A DNA stretch of 64,000 nt from Arthrobacter sp. Soil763 (GCF_001428365.1 NZ_LMSH01000001.1:669255-733254), one strand, 5' to 3'. Positions 19,635 to 29,422 are shown, counted from the first letter of the stretch. Notes: a model not told the origin generated them from the letters alone. Translations and numbers: made by a program.

Positions 19635-21320
19635 TTAGAGGCCCAGTTCCTCCAGGACAGGCAGCTTGGCCCGCACCCAGGCGCGGGCCTCGGTGGCGCT
19701 CGGTGCGGACAGGGCCAGCTTGGCCAGGTCCTGCGCCTCGGCGAGGGTGACCGTCTTGAGGACCGCGGCCACGGCCGCGATGGAGCGGGCCGTCATGGAC
19801 AAAGTGGTGACGCCCAGCCCGGTCAGCACGACGGCGAGGGCCGGGTCCGCGGCGGCCTCGCCGCAGACGCCCACCGGTTTCCCGTGGCCTTCCGCGAGGG
19901 AACCCTCGACGGTCAGGCCGACGAGGCGCAGCACGGCTGGCTGCCACGGCGTGTTCAGTCCGGCGAGCGGCCCCAGTTGCCGGTCCGCGGCCATGGCGTA
20001 CTGGGTGAGGTCGTTGGTGCCCAGGCTCGCGAAGCCCACCTCGCGCAGGATCGCTTCCGCGGTGAGCGCCGCCGACGGCACCTCCACCATGACGCCCGGG
20101 GTCTTGATCCCGGCCGCCGCGCACAGCGATGCAAACCGTGCAGCTTCCTCGGCGGTGGAAATCATCGGCGCCATCACCCACACGTCCGCCTCGGATTCCT
20201 GCTCCGCGCGGGCGATCGCCTGCAGTTGGCGTTCGAGCACGCCCGGGGTGGTGAAGTCGGTCCGGTAGCCGCGGACGCCCAGGGCCGGATTCGGCTCGGT
20301 GGCGTCGGTCAGGAACGGCAGCGGCTTGTCCGCCCCGGCATCCAGGGTGCGCAACACCACCTTCTTGCCGGGGAAGGCGTCGAAGACCCCCTTGTACGCG
20401 GCGGCCTGTTCCTCCACGGTGGGTTCGGTGTCGCGTTCGAGGAAGCAGAACTCGGTCCGGAACAAGCCCACGCCCTGGGCGTTGAGCCCGGCGGCGGCGA
20501 CGGCGTCCTTGGCTCCGCCGACGTTGGCGAGCAACGGCACCAGATGCCCGTCCGCCGTCGTGCCGTTGCCGTCAAAGTCCGCCAGCAGCGATGCGGTGGC
20601 GGCCCAGTGTTCCGCCGCGTCCCGCTGGGCCTGGTCCGGGTCCGCCGTAATGGTGCCGGCGGCCCCGTCAACGTAGACCTCGGTGCCGTCCGGGAGCGCG
20701 TCGACGCCGGCGGCGGCGACGACGGCGGGCAGGCCCAGGGACCGGGCGATGATCGCCGTGTGCGACTGCGGACCGCCGCCGGCCGTGAGCAGCGCCAGCA
20801 CCTTGTCCGGGTCGAGCGTGGCCGTATCCGCCGGCGCCAGGTCCTCGGCGATGAGGATGAACGGGGCGTCCGACGACGGAATGCCCGGGGCCGGCACGCC
20901 CCGCAGTTCCGCCACAATCCGGGCCCGGACGTCGAGGACGTCGGTGGCGCGTTCGGCCATGTAGCCGCCCAGGTTATGCAGCATCTCCGAGACCGAGCCG
21001 CCGGCTTCCCAGATGGCCCGCTGGTTGGAGGTGCCGCGGCCGATCAGCTTGGCCGCGGACTTCAGCAGCATGGTGTCGGTCGCCATCAGGGCCGTGGCTT
21101 CCAGGACCGCCTTGCCGTCCCCGCTGACGGTTTCGGACCGTGCCTTGAGCTGGTCGTGCACGGCCTTGGCGGCCGCCTTCAGCGCCGCGGTCGCCTCCTC
21201 CGCGGAGACCCCCGCGGGCAGCTGCTCGCCCGCAGGCGGTTCGCTGACCGGCTTCGGCATCTGGCGGATGGTGCCGATGATCCGGCCGGGGCTGACGCCT
21301 ACTCCTTGGAAGTTCTGCAC
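19635..21320 (-). CDS. ptsI: PTS enzyme I (phosphoenolpyruvate-protein phosphotransferase)
   Basis: 561 residues from GTG 21320, with GAGGA 6 nt upstream. The phosphorylated histidine is His187 in GGGPQSHTAIIARS. The PEP-binding barrel contains FRTEFCFL, DAGADKPLPFL and GTNDLTQYAMAADR, and VGVCGEAAADP carries the active-site cysteine. The enzyme takes phosphate from PEP and passes it to HPr, which feeds the mannitol EIICBA encoded nearby. No HPr gene is present in this window. The gene is divergent from the TetR regulator of the mannitol locus, across the operator region at 21442-21488. Confidence 0.95.
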   Translation of the reverse strand: MQNFQGVGVSPGRIIGTIRQMPKPVSEPPAGEQLPAGVSAEEATAALKAAAKAVHDQLKARSETVSGDGKAVLEATALMATDTMLLKSAAKLIGRGTSNQRAIWEAGGSVSEMLHNLGGYMAERATDVLDVRARIVAELRGVPAPGIPSSDAPFILIAEDLAPADTATLDPDKVLALLTAGGGPQSHTAIIARSLGLPAVVAAAGVDALPDGTEVYVDGAAGTITADPDQAQRDAAEHWAATASLLADFDGNGTTADGHLVPLLANVGGAKDAVAAAGLNAQGVGLFRTEFCFLERDTEPTVEEQAAAYKGVFDAFPGKKVVLRTLDAGADKPLPFLTDATEPNPALGVRGYRTDFTTPGVLERQLQAIARAEQESEADVWVMAPMISTAEEAARFASLCAAAGIKTPGVMVEVPSAALTAEAILREVGFASLGTNDLTQYAMAADRQLGPLAGLNTPWQPAVLRLVGLTVEGSLAEGHGKPVGVCGEAAADPALAVVLTGLGVTTLSMTARSIAAVAAVLKTVTLAEAQDLAKLALSAPSATEARAWVRAKLPVLEELGL

Positions 21321-21441
21321 TGAAAGTCCTCAATCTCTGCCGTGAGCCAGTAAGTCGGTCCAGGTGCCGCCGCGGGGGAGGCTGGACCCCACGTTTCCCG
21401 CGGCGGACGGCTACGTCAACCCGGAATGGCGGTCCCTGAAA

Positions 21442-21488
21442 AAGTGTATGTGATGCACTTCATATAGCGTTGCTATAGGTGCTAGGGT
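21442..21488 (+). promoter_or_regulatory. Promoter and two inverted repeats between ptsI and the mannitol regulator
   Basis: AAGTG (21442-21446) and CACTT (21456-21460) bracket a 19-bp pseudo-palindrome, and TATAGC/GCTATA (21463-21468 and 21472-21477) form a perfect repeat around GTT. TTCATA (21459-21464) and TAGGGT (21483-21488), 18 bp apart, make a plausible promoter for the TetR gene at 21496. The second repeat lies inside the promoter spacer, where a repressor would block polymerase. Confidence 0.6.
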
Positions 21489-21495
21489 AGCGGTT

Positions 21496-22221
21496 ATGAG
21501 TATCGATGGCCAGCTACCGCCCAAAACCCGGCTGCTGCGTGCAGCGGCCGGATTGCTGGCCAAGTCCGGGGGAGCCGCGGTCTCCACCCGCCAGATCACG
21601 CAGCTGGCGGGCGTCACCGCTCCCACGCTCTACCACCACTTCGGAGACAAGGAAGGGCTGTTCGACGCCGTCGTGGCCGCCGGCTTCGAAGAGTACGTAG
21701 CCCGGGAGCGTGACTTCGCGCCTTCCGGGGAGCCGCTGGAGGACATCCGCCGGATGTGGGACCAGCACGTGCACTTCGGGCTGAAGCAGCCGGAGCTGTA
21801 CCTCGTCATGTTCGGCAACATCCGCCCGGAAAGCCGCCCCGCCGTCGTCGCCGACGCCGAGGCGCTGATGGAGGAGATGCTCAACAAGGCCGCCGTCGCC
21901 GGCCAGCTCGCCGTCCCGCCCAAGGAGGCGGCCCGCAGCATCCTGGCCGCCAACGTGGGGGTGACGCTCATGTTGATCACGGAGAAGGCGCCGGAACGGA
22001 ACCTTGAGCTGTCCGCCATGACCCGGGACGCGATGATTTTCGCCGTCTCCACCGAACAGGCCCGGGACAGCGGGCCGGATTCCGGGAAATCCCCGGTCGT
22101 GGTGGCGGCGATCGCCCTGAACGCGGCGCTGCAGGCTTCGCACTCGGACCAGCTCTCGAGCTCCGAACTCAAGCTTTTTCTCGAATGGCTCCACCGGATC
22201 TCGACCAGTTCCACCAGCTAG
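21496..22221 (+). CDS. TetR family regulator of the mannitol PTS locus
   Basis: 241 residues with an N-terminal helix-turn-helix (about 10-55) reading STRQITQLAGVTAPTLYHHF. The start ATG 21496 is 7 nt after TAGGGT, so the transcript may be leaderless. It lies 54 bp upstream of mtlA on the same strand and divergent from ptsI, so control of both is a reasonable inference. This differs from the DeoR-type or MtlR activators common at mannitol loci. The ligand might be mannitol or its phosphate, but nothing in the sequence shows this. Confidence 0.85.
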   Translation: MSIDGQLPPKTRLLRAAAGLLAKSGGAAVSTRQITQLAGVTAPTLYHHFGDKEGLFDAVVAAGFEEYVARERDFAPSGEPLEDIRRMWDQHVHFGLKQPELYLVMFGNIRPESRPAVVADAEALMEEMLNKAAVAGQLAVPPKEAARSILAANVGVTLMLITEKAPERNLELSAMTRDAMIFAVSTEQARDSGPDSGKSPVVVAAIALNAALQASHSDQLSSSELKLFLEWLHRISTSSTS

Positions 22222-22275
22222 CTCGAAATATCGGACAATCCTGCGGTGCAGCAGGAACAACGGTTAGGAAATCAG

Positions 22276-24264
22276 ATGGCAACAGAGACAGTTGCGAAAC
22301 CACGGACCAGCATGCGGGTCGGCGTCCAGCGATTCGGCACCTTCCTGTCCGGCATGATCATGCCCAACATCGGCGCCTTCATCGCCTGGGGCATCATTAC
22401 CGCCTTCTTCATCCCGGCGGGCTTCACCCCCAATGAGGAACTGGCCAAGCTGGTCGGCCCGATGATCACCTACCTGCTGCCGCTCCTGATCGGCTACACC
22501 GGCGGACGCATGGTCTACGGCGTCCGCGGCGGCGTCGTCGGCGCGGCCGCGACCATGGGCGTGATCGTCGGTACGGACATCCCGATGTTCATCGGCGCGA
22601 TGATCATGGGCCCGCTGACTGCCTGGATCATGAAGCGGCTCGAAAGCCTCTGGGAGAACAAGGTCAAGCCCGGCTTCGAGATGCTGATCGACAACTTCAC
22701 CGCCGGCATCGTCGCCGCCGTCATGGCCATCTTCGGCATGCTGGTGATCGGCCCGGTGGTGAAGGCCTTCAGCAACGGTGCCAGCGCCGTCGTCGAGTTC
22801 CTGGTCAACAACGGCCTGCTGCCCTTCACCAGCATCTTCATTGAACCGGCCAAGGTCCTGTTCCTGAACAACGCCGTCAACCACGGCATCCTGACTCCGC
22901 TGGGCACCGAGCAGGCACTCGCCCAGGGCAAGTCCATCCTGTTCCTGCTGGAAGCCAACCCCGGCCCCGGCGTCGGCATCCTGCTCGCCTACATGATCTT
23001 CGGCAAGGGCATGGCCAAGGCCTCGGCCCCAGGCGCCGCGCTGATCCAGTTCGTCGGCGGCATCCACGAGATCTACTTCCCCTACGTGCTGATGAAGCCG
23101 ATCATCATCCTCGCCGCGATCGGCGGCGGCATGACCGGCATCTTCACCCTGGTCCTGACCGGCGCGGGCCTGCGCTCCCCGGCCGCCCCGGGCAGCATTA
23201 TTGCCGTCTTCGCCGCCACCCCTGCGGACAGCTTCTTTGGCGTGGCGCTCTCGGTGCTGCTCGCCGCCACCGTGTCCTTCCTGATCGCCTCGGTCATCCT
23301 CAAGGCCAGCAAGGACGTCGAGGGCGACGAACTCGGTGCCGCCACCAGCCGGATGGAGGCCATGAAGGGCAAGAAGAGCTCCGTCTCCTCGGCCCTCACC
23401 GGCGCCGGTGCGGGCGCCGGCGGCGTCGCGGTGCTGGCCGGGCCTGTCAAGAACATCGTCTTCGCCTGCGACGCCGGGATGGGCTCGTCCGCGATGGGCG
23501 CCTCGGTGCTGCGGAACAAGATCAAGGCCGCCGGCTACCCGGACGTCAAGGTCACCAACTCCGCGATCGCGAACCTCTCCGACACGTACGACGTCGTCAT
23601 CACGCACCAGGACCTGACCGAACGGGCCAAACCCGCAACCTCCAGTGCCGTGCACGTCTCCGTGGACAACTTCATGAACTCGCCGAAGTACGACGAGATT
23701 GTGGAACTGGTCAAGAGCAGCAACGCCCCGGCGGAAGCCACCGAGGCTCCTGCGGCTACTGCCGCGCCGCCGGCCGGTGCGGCTGCCCCGGCAGCCGGTG
23801 CGGCCGCCGAACCGGAGGCGGGGGCCGGCCCGTCCGGCATTCTCGTGGCCGACAGCGTGGTCCTCAGCGGCACCGCCACCACCCGGGACGCTGCGATCGA
23901 TGAGGCGGGGCGGCTGCTGCTGGACCGCGGCGCCGTCGACGCCGGCTACCTGGACGCAATGCACGAGCGCGAGGAATCCGTCTCCACCTACATGGGCAGC
24001 TACCTCGCGATTCCGCACGGCACCAACGCGGCCAAGGACCACATCATGAAGTCCGCGGTGTCCGTGGTGCGCTACCCGGACGGCATCGACTGGAACGGCA
24101 AGGAAGTCAAGTTCGTCGTCGGCGTCGCCGGCATCAACAACGAACACCTGCAGATCCTGTCCTCGATCGCCAAGGTCTTCACCAACAAGGCGCAGGTCGC
24201 GCAGCTGGAGGCGGCCACCACCGTCGACGAAGTGCTCGACCTGTTCGGAAAGGTCAATTCCTAG
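22276..24264 (+). CDS. mtlA: PTS mannitol transporter EIICBA
   Basis: 662 residues from ATG 22276, preceded by TTAGGAAATCAG; the longer frame from 22246 has no such site. Domains run IIC-IIB-IIA. The membrane IIC domain (about 10-345) carries [18 protein letters not shown] has the phosphocysteine Cys398 in [13 protein letters not shown]. An Ala/Pro linker (about 485-515) follows, and IIA has the phosphohistidine His581 in [10 protein letters not shown]. It imports mannitol while phosphorylating it to mannitol-1-phosphate, using phosphate from enzyme I and HPr. The last codon overlaps the mtlD start. Confidence 0.96.
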   Translation: MATETVAKPRTSMRVGVQRFGTFLSGMIMPNIGAFIAWGIITAFFIPAGFTPNEELAKLVGPMITYLLPLLIGYTGGRMVYGVRGGVVGAAATMGVIVGTDIPMFIGAMIMGPLTAWIMKRLESLWENKVKPGFEMLIDNFTAGIVAAVMAIFGMLVIGPVVKAFSNGASAVVEFLVNNGLLPFTSIFIEPAKVLFLNNAVNHGILTPLGTEQALAQGKSILFLLEANPGPGVGILLAYMIFGKGMAKASAPGAALIQFVGGIHEIYFPYVLMKPIIILAAIGGGMTGIFTLVLTGAGLRSPAAPGSIIAVFAATPADSFFGVALSVLLAATVSFLIASVILKASKDVEGDELGAATSRMEAMKGKKSSVSSALTGAGAGAGGVAVLAGPVKNIVFACDAGMGSSAMGASVLRNKIKAAGYPDVKVTNSAIANLSDTYDVVITHQDLTERAKPATSSAVHVSVDNFMNSPKYDEIVELVKSSNAPAEATEAPAATAAPPAGAAAPAAGAAAEPEAGAGPSGILVADSVVLSGTATTRDAAIDEAGRLLLDRGAVDAGYLDAMHEREESVSTYMGSYLAIPHGTNAAKDHIMKSAVSVVRYPDGIDWNGKEVKFVVGVAGINNEHLQILSSIAKVFTNKAQVAQLEAATTVDEVLDLFGKVNS

Positions 24265-25412
24265 TGAAGGCTGTTCATTTCGGAGCCGGAAACATCGGCC
24301 GCGGTTTCGTCGGGCTGCTGCTGCACGAGGCGGGGTATGAGGTGGTGTTCGCCGACGTCGCGGACGCCCTCATCACCCAGCTCGCGGCCGCGGACAGCTA
24401 CCAGGTGCACGAGGTGGGGGACAACCCGACCGTCCGGACGGTGGACAACTTCCGCGCGCTCAACTCCGGCACCCAGGAGGCCGACGTCGTCGCGGAGATC
24501 GCGACCGCGGACATCGTCACCACCGCCGTCGGCCCGCACATCCTGAAGTTCGTCGCGCCCCTGATCGCCCGGGGCATTGCGGCCCGGGCGGCGGGCCTGG
24601 CACCGCTCCAGGTGATGGCGTGCGAGAACGCGATCAACGCCACCGACATCCTGAAGACCGAGGTTGCCGCGCAGTGGGACCCGGCCGCGGGGAACCTGGA
24701 CGACGCCGCCGTGTTCGCCAACACGGCGGTGGACCGGATCGTGCCCAACCAGGAGGCCGGGCAGGGCCTGGATGTCACGGTGGAGAACTTCTACGAGTGG
24801 GTGATCGACCGCACCCCGTTCGCGGGCAAGGAACCGGTCATCCCCGGGGCGACCTTCGTCGATGACCTGGCGCCCTACATCGAGCGGAAACTCTTCACGG
24901 TCAACACCGGGCACGCTTCCGCCGCCTACTTCGGGTTCGAGGCAGGGCTGGGCAAGATCTCCGAGGCCATGGCGGACCAGGACGTCGCCGCGGACGTGCG
25001 CGCGGTGCTGGACGAAACCAAGGAGCTGCTGGTGGCCAAGCACGGCTTCAACCGCGAGGAACAGGAAGCCTACGTGCAGAAGATCCTCGGCCGGTTCTCC
25101 AATCCGCACCTGCCGGACACGGTGAACCGGGTGGGCCGGGCGCCGCTGCGGAAACTCAGCCGGCACGAGCGCTTCATCGGACCCGCCGCGGAGCTTGCCG
25201 AGCGCGGGATCGTGCCCGAGGCGCTGGTCGGCGCGATCGCGGCCGCGTTGCGTTTCAACGACCCGGCCGACGCCGAGGCCGTCGAGCTGGCGCAGCTGCT
25301 GAACTCCGCCAGCGCCGAGGACGCCACGACAAAGATCACCGGCCTGGACGCGGACCATCCGCTGTTCCCGGCGGTCTGCGCCGTGGTCGAGGAGGCCAAG
25401 GCCGCCGTCTAG
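24264..25412 (+). CDS. mtlD: Mannitol-1-phosphate 5-dehydrogenase
   Basis: 382 residues from GTG 24264, whose G is the last base of the mtlA stop. The N-terminal NAD-binding motif reads [14 protein letters not shown], and the C-terminal helical domain contains [16 protein letters not shown] and a long-chain mannitol dehydrogenase pattern. It oxidises mannitol-1-phosphate made by MtlA to fructose-6-phosphate. The order regulator-mtlA-mtlD on one strand indicates an operon. It ends three bases before the second copy of the nested repeat element, which probably terminates it. Confidence 0.95.
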   Translation: MKAVHFGAGNIGRGFVGLLLHEAGYEVVFADVADALITQLAAADSYQVHEVGDNPTVRTVDNFRALNSGTQEADVVAEIATADIVTTAVGPHILKFVAPLIARGIAARAAGLAPLQVMACENAINATDILKTEVAAQWDPAAGNLDDAAVFANTAVDRIVPNQEAGQGLDVTVENFYEWVIDRTPFAGKEPVIPGATFVDDLAPYIERKLFTVNTGHASAAYFGFEAGLGKISEAMADQDVAADVRAVLDETKELLVAKHGFNREEQEAYVQKILGRFSNPHLPDTVNRVGRAPLRKLSRHERFIGPAAELAERGIVPEALVGAIAAALRFNDPADAEAVELAQLLNSASAEDATTKITGLDADHPLFPAVCAVVEEAKAAV

Positions 25413-25415
25413 ACC

Positions 25416-25509
25416 GACGCTCCCTCACGTTTGACGGAAAAACGACGGGCCCTCCCTCACATCATGTGAGGGGGGCCCGTCGCTTTATCGCCGGATCTGA
25501 GGGAGCGTC
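25416..25509. repeat. Dispersed nested inverted-repeat element, copy 2 (probable bidirectional terminator)
   Basis: GACGCTCCCTCA (25416-25427) and its exact complement (25498-25509) form the outer pair. An inner stem of about 18 bp pairs 25444-25462 with 25464-25481, with one mismatch or bulge. It fills the gap between the convergent mtlD and amino-acid permease genes; the right arm overlaps the permease stop. The length and both ends match the element at 14840-14932. Confidence 0.88.
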
Positions 25510-26971
25510 AGGAACGGGCGGCGGCCGTTTCGGCGTCGGCCATGGCCTTCCACTCGGCAACGCGCGCCTGGTGCAGCGGGGAGCGGCGGACGACGGCGAA
25601 CGCCACGCCCAGGACCGCGAACCAGAGCGGGGTGACCAGCAGTGCGACGAGGGTGTCCGGCTGGGTGGTCAGCGCCCAGACCAGGAAGGCGAAGAACGCG
25701 AACACCACCCACACCATCGGCACGCCGCCGGGCATCTTGAACGTCGAGGCCGCGTGCAGCTCCGGCCGGCGCTTCCGGTAGACCAGGTAACTGGCCAGGA
25801 TGATGCTCCAGACGAACATGAAGCAGACCGCGGAGACGGTGGTGACCATGTCGAACGCGGTGCCCACGTCCTTGCCCGCGTAGAGCAGGACGACGCCGGC
25901 GAGCAGCAGCACGCAGGAGAGGAACAGGGCGTTCTGCGGGACCTTGCGGCTGGACAGCCGGCCGAAGATCTTGGGGGCGTCGCCGTCGTTGGCCAGGCCG
26001 TAGACCATCCGCGAGGTCGAGTAGATGCCGGAGTTGGCCGAGGACATGGCCGAGGTCAGCACCACCAGGTTCACCACCGTGGCGGCCATGCCGAGGCCCG
26101 CGAGGGAGAACATGGCGATGAACGGGCTCTGGCCGGCCTTGAAGCCGGTCCACGGGGTGACGGACATCAGGATGATCAGGGCGCCGACGTAGAACAGCAT
26201 GACGCGCAGCGGGATGGCGTTGATGGCGCGCGGGAGGTTGTGCTCGGGGTTCTTGGTCTCCGCGGCGGCGGTGCCCACCAGCTCAATGCCCACGAACGCG
26301 AACACGGCGATCTGGAACCCTGCCACGAAGCCCATGAACTCCTTGGGGAAGAAGCCGCCGTGGCTCCACAGGTTGCTGAAGCTGGCGGTGCCGGCGTTGG
26401 ACTGGAAGCCGGTGAAGATCATGACCAGGCCGACGGCGATCAGCGCGACGATCGCCACGATCTTGATCAGCGCGAACCAGAACTCGGTCTCGCCAAAGGC
26501 TTTGACGGTGGGGAGGTTGAGCAGGAGCAGGATGATGATGGTCGCGATGCCCGGGATCCACAGCTGGATGCCCGGCCAGAGCTGCTCGGCGTAGCCGGCG
26601 ATCGCGATCACGTCCGCCACGCCGGTGACCACCCAGCAGAACCAGTAGGTCCAGCCGGTGAAGAAGCCGGCCCAGGGCCCCAGCAGGTCGCCGGCGAAGT
26701 CGCTGAAGGACTTGTAGTTCAGGTTGGAGAGCAGCAGTTGGCCCATGGCGCGCATGACGAAGAACAGCATGAAGCCGATGATCATGTACACGAAGATCAC
26801 GGAGGGCCCGGCAACTGAAATGGTCTTGCCGGAGCCCATGAAGAGGCCGGTGCCGATGGCGCCACCGATGGCCAGCAGCTGGATGTGCCGGTTGCTCAAC
26901 GAGCGTGCGAGGTGGGGCTCGGTGTCCCGGCTGGAGGCAGTTCGCTGCTCCGCGGTTGTCTGTTCGGGCAT
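25508..26971 (-). CDS. cycA: Amino-acid permease, CycA-like (D-alanine/D-serine/glycine)
   Basis: 487 residues from ATG 26971, with AAAGGA 10 nt upstream. Twelve membrane segments are expected. The N-terminal signature reads SLSNRHIQLLAIGGAIGTGL, and GPWAGFFTGWTYWFCWVVTG and TTVSAVCFMFVWSIILASYL follow closely the sequence of the E. coli CycA family. It is a proton-coupled importer of small neutral amino acids, including D-alanine and D-serine; specificity is by resemblance. It is a single gene convergent with mtlD. Confidence 0.88.
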   Translation of the reverse strand: MPEQTTAEQRTASSRDTEPHLARSLSNRHIQLLAIGGAIGTGLFMGSGKTISVAGPSVIFVYMIIGFMLFFVMRAMGQLLLSNLNYKSFSDFAGDLLGPWAGFFTGWTYWFCWVVTGVADVIAIAGYAEQLWPGIQLWIPGIATIIILLLLNLPTVKAFGETEFWFALIKIVAIVALIAVGLVMIFTGFQSNAGTASFSNLWSHGGFFPKEFMGFVAGFQIAVFAFVGIELVGTAAAETKNPEHNLPRAINAIPLRVMLFYVGALIILMSVTPWTGFKAGQSPFIAMFSLAGLGMAATVVNLVVLTSAMSSANSGIYSTSRMVYGLANDGDAPKIFGRLSSRKVPQNALFLSCVLLLAGVVLLYAGKDVGTAFDMVTTVSAVCFMFVWSIILASYLVYRKRRPELHAASTFKMPGGVPMVWVVFAFFAFLVWALTTQPDTLVALLVTPLWFAVLGVAFAVVRRSPLHQARVAEWKAMADAETAAARS

Positions 26972-27097
26972 GTCAACAATCCTTTGTGTGGTCCGCCGAA
27001 GGTGACGGCGGTTACAAATCAGCCTTTCCAAGGTACAGGGTCGGAAATCGTGGTGCGATATCGGCCGCCCGGCGCCGCGTCATGGCAGGCTGGGCGG

Positions 27098-27637
27098 GTG
27101 ACTTCCACTTCGGCGGACCAGGCCGCACTGCTAACATTCGGCGTCGACGCCGGGACGTTCCGGCTGCGCCGCGCGCACCGGGCGGACCTGCCGGCCATTC
27201 TCCGGCTGCTCGCCGACGACCAGCTGGGTTCCGCGCGCGAGGACGCGGCTGATCTGGCGCCGTACGAGCGGGCGTTCGCCGCGATCGACGCCGATCCCGC
27301 CCACCTGCTGCTGGTGGGCGACCTGGCCCCGTCTGACGGCTCCGAACCCCGGGTCGTGGCCACCTTCCAGCTCAGCTTCCTGCCGGGCCTCTCCCGCCGC
27401 GGCTCGTGGCGCGCCCAGCTCGAGGCCGTCCGGGTTGCCGGCGAGCTGCGGGGCCAAGGGGTGGGCGCCGCGATGGTGGACTGGGCGCTCGGGGAAGCCC
27501 GGCGCCGGGACTGTTCGCTGGTGCAGCTGACCACGGATAAATCCCGGACCGCTGCCCGCCGCTTCTATGAACGGCTGGGCTTCTCGGCCAGCCACGAGGG
27601 CATGAAGCTGCTGCTGGAGGAGCCGGGCGCCCGTTGA
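27098..27637 (+). CDS. GNAT family N-acetyltransferase
   Basis: 179 residues from GTG 27098. A single GNAT domain contains the acetyl-CoA loop VAGELRGQGVGAAMVDWALG near residues 118-137 and the C-terminal TDKSRTAARRFYERLGFSAS. The fold spans the whole protein. The acceptor is unknown; small amine, antibiotic or protein substrates are all possible. A weak -10-like CAGGCT lies 6 nt before the GTG. It precedes the MarR gene by 34 bp but is separated from it by that gene's own promoter. Confidence 0.85.
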   Translation: MTSTSADQAALLTFGVDAGTFRLRRAHRADLPAILRLLADDQLGSAREDAADLAPYERAFAAIDADPAHLLLVGDLAPSDGSEPRVVATFQLSFLPGLSRRGSWRAQLEAVRVAGELRGQGVGAAMVDWALGEARRRDCSLVQLTTDKSRTAARRFYERLGFSASHEGMKLLLEEPGAR

Positions 27638-27670
27638 CTCTTAGGGCACCTAACTGTTAGGCTCCCTAAG
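27634..27670 (+). promoter_or_regulatory. Promoter and large palindromic operator of the MarR-MFS operon
   Basis: CTTAGGGCACCTAAC (27640-27654) and GTTAGGCTCCCTAAG (27656-27670) form an inverted repeat with 13 of 15 positions matching; each half is also a TTAGG-N3-CCTAA palindrome. The likely -35 TTGACT (27634-27639) and -10 TAGGCT (27658-27663), 18 bp apart, are embedded in it. Repressor binding here would cover the promoter completely. The ATG follows at 27672. Confidence 0.8.
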
Positions 27671-27671
27671 T

Positions 27672-28133
27672 ATGACTGAAGAACAGCTGCCCGACGCCGG
27701 CCTGCTGGCCCTCGCCGGGGATTTCCGGGAGGCCCTGCGCCACAGCATTTACCTGGTGCGCCGGCTCGACGCCGACGGCGAACTCAGCGCCGCCCAGCTC
27801 AGCACGCTCAAGATGCTGCTGGAGCCGGCCGACGCCGGTGGTGCGCGGGTGGGTGAAATCGCCCGCAACCTCGGCGTCAAGGTCCCCAGCGCCACCGAAC
27901 AGATCATCAAGCTGGAGCGGGCCGGACTGGTCCGTCGGGAAGCTGATCCGGCGGATTCCCGCGCCGTGCTCGTCACGCTGACGGCGGACGGCCTTGCCGC
28001 CGTCGAATCCGCCAACGCGCGCCGCAACGCGGTCATGGCGGGAATCCTGGGCTCCCTCACGGAGGCCGAACGCGCCGCCCTCGCCGCCGCCCTGCCGGTG
28101 GTCGGCAAGATCAACGCCTCGCTTCAGCCCTGA
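27672..28133 (+). CDS. MarR family transcriptional regulator
   Basis: 153 residues with a central winged helix-turn-helix (about 40-105): LSAAQLSTLKMLL, VGEIARNLGVKVPSATEQI, then the wing READPADSRAVLVTLT with the conserved D-x-R. The operator at 27640-27670 ends one base before the start, so the gene is almost certainly autorepressed. The following MFS exporter lies 62 bp downstream on the same strand and is the likely co-regulated target, as in other MarR-efflux pairs. The inducer is unknown. Confidence 0.92.
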   Translation: MTEEQLPDAGLLALAGDFREALRHSIYLVRRLDADGELSAAQLSTLKMLLEPADAGGARVGEIARNLGVKVPSATEQIIKLERAGLVRREADPADSRAVLVTLTADGLAAVESANARRNAVMAGILGSLTEAERAALAAALPVVGKINASLQP

Positions 28134-28195
28134 CCGGCCCGCCGGCAGCACCCGCCCCCAGCCCCAACACACCACAACACTTAGGAGCATCCTTC

Positions 28196-29422
28196 ATGGA
28201 CGGCCAGCTCACGGCCCCCGCGCCCGAAGCCGCATCAACCCTCGAGGCCGAGAAGGCCTCCCTCCTCAGGCAGCCCAAGGCGGTCTGGGCCACGGCCCTC
28301 GCCGCGGTCTTCGCCTTCATGGGGATCGGCCTGGTCGACCCCATCCTGCCCGCAATTGCCAAGAACCTCGAGGCGACCCCCAGCGAGGTGTCGCTGCTGT
28401 TCACCAGCTACTTCATGGTCACCGCCATCGCCATGCTGATCACCGGCTTCGTCTCCTCCCGGATCGGCGGCAAACGCACCCTGCTGGCCGGCCTGGCCAT
28501 CATCGTGGTGTTCGCCTCCTTGTCCGGCCTCTCCGGCAGCGTCGGCGAACTGGTCGGCTTCCGCGCCGGCTGGGGGCTGGGCAACGCGCTGTTCGTCGCC
28601 ACCGCGCTGGCCGTGATCGTCGGCGTCGCGAGCGGCGGCGCCGGGACCGCGATCATCCTCTACGAGGCGGCGCTCGGCCTGGGCATCTCCCTGGGCCCGC
28701 TCCTGGGCGCCCTGCTGGGCGGCTGGCAGTGGCGCGCTCCGTTCTTCGGAACCGCCGTGCTCATGGCCTCGGCCTTCATCGCGCTGATCGCCCTGCTGCC
28801 CAGGACTCCGCTGCCGGCCCGGAAGGTCCGGCTTCGCGATCCGCTGCTGGCCCTGGGCCACCGGGGACTGCGGACGACCGCGGCCAGCGGCCTGTTCTAT
28901 AACTACGGTTTCTTCACCATCCTCGCCTTCACCCCGTTCATCCTGGGCATGGATGCCTACGGGATCGGCGGCGTGTTCTTCGGCTGGGGTGTCGCCGTGG
29001 CCGTGTTCTCCGTCTTCGTCGCCCCGGCGCTGCAGCGTCGTTTCGGCGCGGTCAAGGTCCTCGGCGGCACCCTGGGGCTGCTGCTCCTGGACCTGGTGGG
29101 CCTCGGCCTGGCCGCCGGGCACTCGGTGCCCGCCGTCGTCGTCCTGGTGGTGGCCTCCGGTGCGCTGTTGGGGATCAACAACACGATCTACACCGAACTG
29201 GCCATGGGCGTCTCGGATTCGCCCCGGCCGGTGGCCTCCGCGGGCTACAACTTCGTCCGCTGGATGGGCGGCGCGCTGGCCCCGTTCGCCGCTGCGCAGC
29301 TCGGCGAGCACTTCGGGCCCCAGGTGCCGTTCTTCGCCGCAGCCGCCGCCATGGCGCTGGCGGTCGCGGTGGTCCTCGGCGGCCGCCGGTACCTCACGGC
29401 GCACGAGCCGCACCTGGTCTAA
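28196..29422 (+). CDS. MFS transporter, drug efflux type
   Basis: 408 residues with about twelve membrane segments. The first loop reads IGLVDPILPAIAKNLEATPS, and GLGNALFVATAL and AALGLGISLGPLLGALLGG are typical of 12-TM drug:H+ antiporters. TTAGGAGCATCC gives a clear ribosome-binding site before ATG 28196. It follows the MarR gene in one probable operon and most likely exports a toxic compound sensed by that regulator. The 64-bp perfect palindrome just after it would end transcription. Confidence 0.9.
   Translation: MDGQLTAPAPEAASTLEAEKASLLRQPKAVWATALAAVFAFMGIGLVDPILPAIAKNLEATPSEVSLLFTSYFMVTAIAMLITGFVSSRIGGKRTLLAGLAIIVVFASLSGLSGSVGELVGFRAGWGLGNALFVATALAVIVGVASGGAGTAIILYEAALGLGISLGPLLGALLGGWQWRAPFFGTAVLMASAFIALIALLPRTPLPARKVRLRDPLLALGHRGLRTTAASGLFYNYGFFTILAFTPFILGMDAYGIGGVFFGWGVAVAVFSVFVAPALQRRFGAVKVLGGTLGLLLLDLVGLGLAAGHSVPAVVVLVVASGALLGINNTIYTELAMGVSDSPRPVASAGYNFVRWMGGALAPFAAAQLGEHFGPQVPFFAAAAAMALAVAVVLGGRRYLTAHEPHLV

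Noticed and set aside
22264..24147. 627-codon minus-strand frame over mtlA
   Set aside because: It is a shadow of the EIICBA gene with aberrant Asp/His-rich composition.
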